Origin: Clostridiaceae bacterium
GTDB lineage: Bacteria > Bacillota > Clostridia > DSM-8532
Assembly (NCBI GenBank): GCA_012727625.1
Contig: JAAYGP010000297.1
Coordinates: forward strand, 1 to 6,686
DNA length: 6,686 bases
Direction of reading: 5' to 3'
Positions 1 through 5,013 of the stretch are shown piece after piece. The notes below the pieces were generated by a model that searched no databases, was not told the origin of the DNA, and saw nothing but the letters and a program-made list of their open reading frames with translations. Within the stretch, counting starts at the first letter, position 1. Every line of letters starts with the position of its first letter. Made by a program: the position numbers and the translations under genes.

Positions 1-682
1 CCCTGACACCGGTCAGGTTTTCCTGAAGTGTCGTATGAAGCTCGGAATCAGACTCCTCCACCAGCCTGAAAGTCTTTTTAACCTTGGTAAAAAAGATAAT
101 GGAAGTTATAAAGATTAAAGGAACCACACAAAGGGAATACAGAGTAAGCTTTACATTAATACTAAGCATTGTTATCAGTGTTATGATAACAGTGAACAGA
201 ATTTCCCCAACCTGGGGTATTTGGTTTGCCATGTACTTGCGCACTGTTTCAACGTCGGTTGTGCTTCGCTGCAACAAATCTCCGGTTTGGGATTTGATGT
301 GTTCGCTGTATTCCATATGTTGCAAATGGTCATATATGGTGTCCCTGATTTTTTTAGCCGCATTCTCTGTGCTGATGGAAATCCAGCGACCCCTCAAATA
401 TTGGAACAGACCTGCCATAAGAGTCAACAAGACATATATTAACCCCAATATCCAGAGCTTTTCCGCCAGTGCTTCCTTTCCTCCGAAATTCATAACCGGC
501 TGCATGAGCCAGCCGGGCAGTTTAATTGGCTCGGAGCCAATTATTATTGAATCAACGGTGAAACTGACGATCAACGGATTAAAAACAGAAATAAGCACAG
601 CAATCCCTGAAAACAAAATGGCAAAGAAATATCTAAGTATGTTTTTTCCCATGAATTGCTTCATTATGTTGATTTTTTTCAT
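1..682 (-). CDS. ABC-type exporter, transmembrane domain (N-terminal part, runs off left edge)
   Basis: This is the 5' part of a minus-strand gene: 227 codons are visible and there is no stop before the window edge. The ATG at 682-680 follows an ideal AAGGAGG (694-688) with 5 bases between. The protein begins MKKINIMKQFMGKN. It has hydrophobic segments near residues 15-40 and 77-95 and a pair near 155-198, separated by a long polar, helical stretch. That stretch carries the exporter-type cytoplasmic-loop pattern TGDLLQRSTTDVETVR (about 133-148), and the visible part ends with the usual ENLTGVR (221-227). This matches the six-helix membrane domain of type I (MsbA/LmrA/BmrCD-like) exporters. 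The ATP-binding domain would lie beyond the edge, so whether it is fused or has a partner subunit cannot be seen. The likely role is ATP-driven export of a drug, lipid or peptide at the cell membrane; the substrate is unknown. A small ORF and a stem-loop lie upstream on the same strand and suggest attenuation control. Confidence 0.93.
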   Translation of the reverse strand, partial: MKKINIMKQFMGKNILRYFFAILFSGIAVLISVFNPLIVSFTVDSIIIGSEPIKLPGWLMQPVMNFGGKEALAEKLWILGLIYVLLTLMAGLFQYLRGRWISISTENAAKKIRDTIYDHLQHMEYSEHIKSQTGDLLQRSTTDVETVRKYMANQIPQVGEILFTVIITLITMLSINVKLTLYSLCVVPLIFITSIIFFTKVKKTFRLVEESDSELHTTLQENLTGVR

Positions 683-735
683 AGTAACCTCCTTGAAAAC
701 ATAAAAGACAGGTCCTTTTAAATGCCGCGGAGTTG

Positions 736-770
736 AATAAAGGCTACAGATTCATAAGAACCTGCAGCCT
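736..770 (-). terminator. Stem-loop upstream of the ABC exporter, possible attenuator
   Basis: Read on the minus strand, AGGCTGCAG (770-762) pairs with CTGTAGCCT (749-741), giving nine pairs with one G-U. A further TTC/GAA pairing lies inside the loop. The stem is followed at once by TTATT, a short and imperfect U-rich tail. It lies between the stop of the small ORF (787) and the start of the exporter (682). A competing pairing exists: TGCAGGT in its 5' arm (766-760) is complementary to ACCTGCA at 818-812 inside the small ORF, and the two structures cannot form together. The pairings are seen by eye; attenuation is inferred, and the weak U-tract makes termination efficiency uncertain. Confidence 0.45.
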
Positions 771-786
771 GATAATCATTGATAAG

Positions 787-882
787 CTAAAAGACTGATA
801 CCGTCCTGGAATGCAGGTCTTTTCCATATTTTACGCATGCAGGAAAAACTGTAGAATTATAATTTGCCAAGCGTTTTTTCAT
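787..882 (-). CDS. Small ORF (31 aa), possible leader peptide or peptide precursor
   Basis: A 31-codon ORF starts at ATG 882-880 and ends at TAG 789-787. It is preceded by GGAAGGGGG (898-890), seven bases from the start, which is a convincing ribosome binding site for so short a frame. The peptide begins MKKRLANYNSTVFPAC, is basic, has a single cysteine (residue 16) and ends RTVSVF. It has no membrane segment. It lies 104 bases upstream of the ABC exporter on the same strand, downstream of a good promoter, so co-transcription is likely. Two readings are possible. One is a regulatory leader peptide, like BmrB ahead of bmrCD in Bacillus subtilis. The other is a small exported or modified peptide: the K..L..Y..TV start loosely recalls leader regions of some clostridial peptide precursors, but the usual cysteine-rich core is missing. 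I do not recognise the family. Confidence 0.42.
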   Translation of the reverse strand: MKKRLANYNSTVFPACVKYGKDLHSRTVSVF

Positions 883-1072
883 GAAATGACCCCCTTCCAA
901 ATTGATATCACCTTATATTCAACAAACTTCCTCTTTTAACATACAGACAAATAACAGTTTTATTACTTGCTATATTAAGATTGTTAATCTATGTATAAAA
1001 GCCCTGTTCAACTTTTTAAGCATTAATTCCGGATTTTAAAACAGAATTTATAACCTTTTGAACAATGTAATT

Positions 1073-1100
1073 ATTATACTAAATTATTTAGCTCTATCAA
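1073..1100 (-). promoter_or_regulatory. Leftward sigma-A-type promoter
   Basis: On the minus strand a TTGATA box (1100-1095) and a perfect TATAAT (1078-1073) are separated by 16 bases, five and six matches to the vegetative consensus. Transcription would start near 1066 and give a leader of about 184 bases before the small ORF at 882. This is the best promoter match seen in the window and the natural source of the small ORF/exporter transcript. Confidence 0.6.
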
Positions 1101-1114
1101 CCTGTTTTCTTTTT

Positions 1115-1131
1115 TGTAACCAAAATGTAAC
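1115..1131. promoter_or_regulatory. Direct repeat TGTAAC-n5-TGTAAC, candidate activator site
   Basis: TGTAAC occurs at 1115-1120 and again at 1126-1131, exactly 11 bases apart, so both copies face the same side of the helix. Relative to the leftward promoter the site ends about 15 bases upstream of the -35 box, roughly -50 to -65. Response regulators of the OmpR/PhoB family typically bind direct repeats with this phasing just upstream of -35. The regulator is not identifiable here and the repeat is short enough to arise by chance in AT-rich DNA. Confidence 0.33.
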
Positions 1132-1198
1132 ATTTTATTTCCCGCAGTAATAAAATTATACAGGCACTCATGCGCTTTATATATAATAACCGCATAAA

Positions 1199-1278
1199 TT
1201 GATCAGCAACCAACAGTTTATAATGATAACGTATTATCAGACTAAAGTATTGAAAAACAGACATTGTTGGTATAAACT
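1199..1278 (+). promoter_or_regulatory. Candidate promoter region for the TRAP operon
   Basis: Two weak alternatives can be seen. The first is a perfect TATAAT at 1219-1224; its nearest -35-like box, TTGATC (1199-1204), is only 14 bases away, which is short. The second is TTGAAA (1250-1255) with TAAACT (1273-1278) at 17 bases, or TATAAA (1271-1276) at 15. Another perfect TATAAT at 1182-1187 has no recognisable -35. A promoter for the operon is expected here because the upstream gene is divergent, but the sequence does not decide between them. Confidence 0.35.
1224..1239. promoter_or_regulatory. TGATAA-n4-TTATCA palindrome, candidate operator
   Basis: TGATAACGTATTATCA is an inverted repeat with perfect 6-base arms and a CGTA centre. 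It abuts the TATAAT at 1219-1224 and would span the start point of that promoter, and it lies just upstream of the alternative TTGAAA box at 1250. Such placement suits a repressor operator for the TRAP operon. It is one base longer than the 7-1-7 Fur/PerR-type core and does not match a catabolite-response (cre) site in length, so no regulator is named. Confidence 0.35.
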
Positions 1279-1288
1279 AAAAATATTG

Positions 1289-1311
1289 CAAAACAAGATA
1301 TCCTTGTTTTG
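1289..1311. repeat. Perfect 9-bp inverted repeat in the 5' leader of the TAXI gene
   Basis: CAAAACAAG (1289-1297) and CTTGTTTTG (1303-1311) are perfect inverted copies around ATATC. The element lies 29 bases before the ATG at 1341 and downstream of every candidate promoter. It could be a dimer-binding operator or an mRNA hairpin stabilising the 5' end. It is AT-rich and followed by GAAACC rather than a run of T, so it is not a good terminator. Confidence 0.45.
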
Positions 1312-1340
1312 AAACCATTTAAAAATATGGAGGTGTGATA

Positions 1341-2288
1341 ATGACAAAGAAAACAATATTAATAGGGCTTTCTGTGCTGCTGATAATTGCCATGGGACTT
1401 ACCGGCTGCGGCGGAAAAACCACTCTGAAAATGGCAACAGGTGGTAACACCGGTACATATTATGCATACAGCGGCGCAGTTACCCAGGTTTTATCAGAAC
1501 ATATCGATAACCTGAGCTTTGACGTACAGGTAACCGGTGCTTCCAGGGCGAACATTTATCTCATTGCCGACAAGGAGGCTGACATCGCTATTGTTCAAAA
1601 CGACGTAATGTACTATGCTTATAACGGAACTGATCTCTTTGACGGGGAAAAAGTAACCGGATTTTCAGCTATGGCAGGCTGCTATGCAGAAGTTTGCCAA
1701 ATTGTAAGCAAAAGTGATATTTCTTCTGTTGAAGAATTGAAAGGAAAGCGGGTTTCTGTTGGTGATGTGGGCTCAGGATGTGAATTTAACGCCCGCCAGA
1801 TTCTTGAAGCCTATGGCATGACCTTTGATGACATAGTAGTCAGTAATCTTAGCTTCGGTGACAGTGCAGCCGCGCTTAAGGATGATAAAATCGACGCATT
1901 TTTCTGTGTCGCGGGTGCTCCAACCACCGCCATTGTTGAACTTGCCACCACCAATAAAATTAACATTCTCAAAATTGATGATGAACATGCCGATAAATTG
2001 ATTCAGAAATATCCTTTCTATACAAAGTTTGATGTGCCGGGCGGTTCGTACAAGGGCGTTGATTCAACGGTACAAACTGTTGCGGTTGTCGCAACTTACA
2101 TTGTATCCGATGATTTGGATGAAAATCTTGTTTATAACATGACAAAAACTCTTTTTGAAAAAGCTGACGAAATTGCGGCAGCTCACCCAAAAGGAGCGGA
2201 GCTTAATCCGGAATATTCAGTTTCAGGTATCTCTGTACCAATTCATCCGGGCGCTTTAAAATATTATAAAGAAATTGGATTGCGTTAA
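1341..2288 (+). CDS. TRAP transporter solute-binding protein, TAXI family (lipoprotein)
   Basis: A 315-residue extracytoplasmic binding protein that captures the solute for the TRAP permease encoded downstream. The ATG at 1341 is preferred: GGAGG (1329-1333) sits seven bases upstream, whereas the GTG at 1335 would leave almost no spacing. The N-terminus is a lipoprotein signal: lysines, a hydrophobic stretch (about residues 5-19), then lipobox L20-T-G-C23, so the mature protein should be lipid-anchored at Cys23. Directly after comes the TAXI-type opening MATGGNTGTYYAYSGAV (about 32-48), followed by family-like segments such as ELKGKRVSVGDVGSG and the region ending HPGALKYYKEIGLR. Length agrees with the family (about 310-340). 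Known TAXI proteins bind small anionic solutes such as glutamate; the ligand here cannot be read from the sequence. It is the first gene of an operon with the DUF1850 protein (9-base gap) and the permease. Confidence 0.93.
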   Translation: MTKKTILIGLSVLLIIAMGLTGCGGKTTLKMATGGNTGTYYAYSGAVTQVLSEHIDNLSFDVQVTGASRANIYLIADKEADIAIVQNDVMYYAYNGTDLFDGEKVTGFSAMAGCYAEVCQIVSKSDISSVEELKGKRVSVGDVGSGCEFNARQILEAYGMTFDDIVVSNLSFGDSAAALKDDKIDAFFCVAGAPTTAIVELATTNKINILKIDDEHADKLIQKYPFYTKFDVPGGSYKGVDSTVQTVAVVATYIVSDDLDENLVYNMTKTLFEKADEIAAAHPKGAELNPEYSVSGISVPIHPGALKYYKEIGLR

Positions 2289-2297
2289 GGGAAGAAA

Positions 2298-2795
2298 ATG
2301 AAAAAATTGTTAACGGGGGCCGCAATTGTGGTCATAATCGTAGCCTCCGTTTTTGCTTATTATACCGTTACCTCTCCATATGTTATTCTGAGAGACGGGG
2401 AAACAGGTAAGATAATAGCTTCATACTCGGTCAGAAACCAGGAAGAGTTTTCAATAAAATTTGTTCACTCTGTAAATAACAGTCCTGTAACTGACGTTTA
2501 TCGAATAATAAACGACAGAATTTATGTTGTACGTACGATCTATTACTCCTTTGGAGCAGGAGTGCAGACCGAACCTGAAGACGGTCAGATTCTGGAATAC
2601 GGTGAGGACGGCTCCATGATTGTCAGCGGGTTTAATCAACCCAGGGACAACCTTTCCTATATTGTAGGAACCGTATCTGATCATATACTTGATATTAACG
2701 GAAAATCAATTAGCCTCAGGGAGCTTTGCGGCAGAAATGCCACTGTCCGGTTTTCATGTAAGCGTAAATTGAAATTTTTTAATGAAAATAACTGA
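2298..2795 (+). CDS. DUF1850 domain-containing protein, TRAP-TAXI accessory
   Basis: A 165-residue protein with one N-terminal hydrophobic helix (about residues 4-22) that should anchor or export it, followed by a small beta-rich domain. The domain shows the DUF1850 signature: FSIKFVHSVNNSPVTDVYRI (about 51-70, with the characteristic HSV), then YYSFGAGVQTEPEDG (about 82-96). DUF1850 proteins are regularly encoded between TAXI binding proteins and fused TRAP permeases, as here. Their biochemical role is not established; an assembly or coupling role at the outer face of the membrane is inferred from this context. The start has a modest AAGGGA (2287-2292) overlapping the stop of the preceding gene, so translational coupling is likely. 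The basic tail (FSCKRKLKFFNENN) is not obviously conserved. Confidence 0.85.
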   Translation: MKKLLTGAAIVVIIVASVFAYYTVTSPYVILRDGETGKIIASYSVRNQEEFSIKFVHSVNNSPVTDVYRIINDRIYVVRTIYYSFGAGVQTEPEDGQILEYGEDGSMIVSGFNQPRDNLSYIVGTVSDHILDINGKSISLRELCGRNATVRFSCKRKLKFFNENN

Positions 2796-2845
2796 TTTTA
2801 TCGTATAAATTTAAGCTAATCAAGGTCTGGAAGGAGGATATACAA

Positions 2846-4796
2846 ATGTCTGAATCTACAAAAAAGACTGCAACATCCATGGGTGACATAGAAGAAATCA
2901 ATGTGGAAGAAGTAATGGCCGAATATGATCGCGAGTCAAACACAAGACATTATTCAGGTATACCAAGAAAAATCGTCCGTTATATTCTCACAGCATTTTC
3001 TTTGTTTGTTTTTTATATGAATTTGATCAGTGCCTGGCCTGAACAGATCCGAAGAGCATCCTTTGTAGCTCTTATTGTTTTTATGGCATTCACATTGTAT
3101 CCCGCAAAAAGAAAGGCCAAAAAACGTGTTAATTATATTCCATGGTACGATGTCATACTCGCTGTTGTTGGAAGCGGTTGTTTTTTCTATTTTGTTATTA
3201 ATTTTGAAGCAATGGCAATGAAGGCAACACGAATCAACCAACTGGAAGTTATAATCGGAATTGTTGGAATATTGGTAGTTGCAGAAGTTTGCAGAAGGGT
3301 TGGGGGCGTTCCGATTCTGGTTGTGGCAGGCGCTTTTATCATATATGCTTTCGCTGCGGGATATTCAATAACCCGTATCATCTATACCCTGTTTTATACA
3401 TTGGATGGTGTAATCGGTACTCCTATTGGTGTTTGTTCAACTTTCATCGTTCTGTTTATTATTCTGGGCTCATTTCTTGAAAAAACAAATATCGGTGTCT
3501 TTTTTATAGATATTGCCAATTCCATTGCAGGGCGTTCGGTTGGCGGTCCCGCAAAAGTTGCCGTTATCTCAAGCGCTCTTGAGGGGATGTATTCCGGAAG
3601 CTCGGTGGCAAACACAGTAGGCTCAGGCAGCGTTACAATTCCTGTTATGAAGAAAACCGGTTATGACAAGGATTTTGCGGCAGCTGTTGAAGCCGCTGCC
3701 TCAACCGGTGGGCAGATAATGCCGCCAATAATGGGAGCAGCCGCGTTTTTAATGGCTGAAATGACAGAGCATCCCTATTCAACAATAGCTCTAGCTGCGG
3801 TTTTCCCTGCAGTATTATACTTTTCAGGGATTTTTCTTATGGTGCATTTCGAGGCAAAAAAGCTTGGTTTAAAAGGTCTGCCCAAAGAATCAATTCCTAA
3901 CTTTTTCAAACTGCTTTTTAAAAAGGGCTACCTGTTTTTTACCAATTATCGTACTAATAGTAACCATGTCAATAGGGTATACTGCTTCACGTGCCGCATG
4001 CCTTGCAATCCTTGCAGCTATAGTGGTAAGTATGTTCAGAAAGGATACCCGGCTTACACCGGAAACTTTTGTTGACGCGCTGGAAAACGGCGCGAAAAAC
4101 ACAATAGGGGTTGCAGCCGCTTGTGCCATCGCAGGAATTATTGTCGGTATAGTTTCACTTACTGGCATTGGGCTTAAACTCGCTGACGGTCTTTTAATGC
4201 TGTCCGGCGGAATTAATATTGTTGCCCTGTTTCTTACAATGATTGCGTGTATCATTTTAGGCATGGGTGTTCCCACAACTGCAAACTATGTTATTATGGC
4301 CACCATCACCGCACCCATAATCCTGAAGCTTATTCCGGGAACTCCCGTACTGGCTGCCCATTTGTTTGTATTCTACTTTGGTATTGTAGCTGATATAACC
4401 CCGCCTGTTGCCCTGGCTGCATATGCGGGTGCCGCAATCTCGGGGGGAAACCCCATAAGGACGGGTGTTATTGCAACAAGGCTTGCCATAGCAGCATTTA
4501 TAATCCCATATATATTTGTATTAAGTCCTCAGATGTTATTAATCAACACAACGTTTTTTGAGGTTGTGCAAATAATTATAACCTCAACCATTGGTATGTT
4601 TGCAATTGCCGGAGGGCTTGAAGGCTATATGAAAAAGCCGCTTCCGATATGGCAGAGGATTCCTGCCGTTATCGGAGGGCTTATGCTGATCGATCCGAAC
4701 ATAATTATGGATCTGATTGGTATCGCAATAATAGGATTCATATGCTTTGATCAGTACGTTATTAAAGATAAAAGCAATAAAAAGCTTCCAGAATAA
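2846..4796 (+). pseudogene. TRAP transporter permease, 4TM/12TM fusion, interrupted by a one-base frameshift
   Basis: This is the membrane component of the TAXI uptake system, combining the small (4TM) and large (12TM, DctM-like) subunits in one chain. It starts at ATG 2846 behind a strong AAGGAGG (2831-2837). A soluble N-terminus of about 40 residues leads into multiple membrane segments from about residue 44. DctM-type signatures are GGPAKVAVISSALEGMYSGS (233-252), a following TGGQIMPPIMGAAAF stretch (287-301), and GMGVPTTANYVIMATITAP in the C-terminal half (from 4263). As sequenced, the first frame ends at 4075 after 44 unrelated residues, and the rest lies in the next frame. The T6 run at 3935-3940 has one T too many: with five Ts, GYLF is followed by LPIIVLIVTMSIGYTASRA and the protein is continuous to 4796. 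The repaired length, 649 residues, is normal for the family. Either a genuine inactivating mutation or a sequencing error is possible; all other family features are intact, which favours error or a very recent change. Confidence 0.9.
3935..3940 (+). other. Frameshift site: T6 homopolymer in the TRAP permease
   Basis: The upstream frame reads CTG-TTT-TTT-ACC and the downstream frame requires CTG-TTT-TTA-CCA. Skipping a single T gives an uninterrupted, hydrophobic, family-like helix. Without it, the reading turns hydrophilic (TNYRTNSNHV) and stops at 4073-4075. The ATG at 3966 in the second frame has no ribosome binding site and falls inside a transmembrane segment, so independent translation of the second part is unlikely. 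Confidence 0.88.
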
Positions 4797-4810
4797 ACAG
4801 ATTAAGATCG

Positions 4811-4850
4811 AAAGCCGGCTTTCATACAGTATGAGCCGGCTTTTCTTTAT
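4811..4850 (+). terminator. Strong intrinsic terminator of the TRAP-TAXI operon
   Basis: AAAGCCGGCT (4811-4820) and AGCCGGCTTT (4834-4843) form a perfect ten-pair GC-rich stem. A CATA/TATG pairing extends it inside the loop, and TTTTCTTT follows. It begins 14 bases after the permease stop. It separates the operon from the AGE-family gene, so that gene probably has its own promoter. The A-rich left flank is short, so activity in the opposite direction is less likely. Confidence 0.92.
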
Positions 4851-4874
4851 CACAAATTTTAGCTGACCAATTGC

Positions 4875-4903
4875 TTGCGCAAATGCTTCCGCTGTTGTAA
4901 AAT
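4875..4903 (+). promoter_or_regulatory. Weak candidate promoter for the AGE-family gene
   Basis: TTGCGC (4875-4880) and TAAAAT (4898-4903) are separated by 17 bases. The -10 matches five of six consensus bases; the -35 matches only three. It lies in the 160-base gap between the terminator and the gene at 5014, where a promoter is expected. A further TATAAA at 4907-4912 shows the AT-richness that makes such matches common. Confidence 0.28.
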
Positions 4904-5013
4904 TCTATATAAAACGAGGGCGTATTCTTATAGTTTTTTCCACCAATTCAGTTTATGCAGCAGCTCAACTATGGTCAAACCTCGTAATAAGATAAAAAAG
5001 GGGATCTTTTGAC

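Larger units (their letters stand above)
899..1340. other. Divergent intergenic region between exporter and TRAP operon
   Basis: About 440 AT-rich bases with no convincing protein-coding frame. From left to right it holds a long untranslated leader for the leftward unit (about 899-1066), the leftward promoter (1073-1100), a TGTAAC direct repeat (1115-1131), candidate rightward promoter elements (1182-1187, 1219-1224, 1250-1278), a TGATAA palindrome (1224-1239) and a perfect inverted repeat in the probable 5' leader of the TAXI gene (1289-1311). No riboswitch class or structured RNA was recognised. Confidence 0.7.

Noticed and set aside
84..704. Plus-strand 206-codon ORF
   Set aside because: It is antisense to the ABC exporter. 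The minus strand has a canonical ribosome binding site, start and family motifs over the same bases; the plus-strand frame has no ribosome binding site and no recognisable family.
770..784. Fur-like box (TGATAATCATT...)
   Set aside because: Only part of the 7-1-7 pattern matches, and it lies between the small ORF and the exporter, within the transcribed leader rather than at a promoter.
790..825. AAAAGAC/GTCTTTT inverted repeat as a terminator
   Set aside because: The stem is AT-rich with a long loop and lies inside the small ORF with no following U-tract; it may contribute to leader folding but not as a stand-alone terminator.
1335..1340. GTG start for the TAXI protein
   Set aside because: Only one base separates it from the GGAGG; the ATG at 1341 has proper seven-base spacing and gives a normal lipoprotein signal.
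3935..3940. Programmed -1 ribosomal frameshift
   Set aside because: Joining the two frames needs skipping one base (+1) or -2. A standard -1 slip on the T run leads to the third frame, and TRAP permeases are not known to use recoding.
3966..4796. Second, independently translated permease gene starting at ATG 3966
   Set aside because: No ribosome binding site, the start falls inside a transmembrane helix, and the frame upstream of it already encodes family-like residues back to the T6 run. It is the second half of the frameshifted permease.
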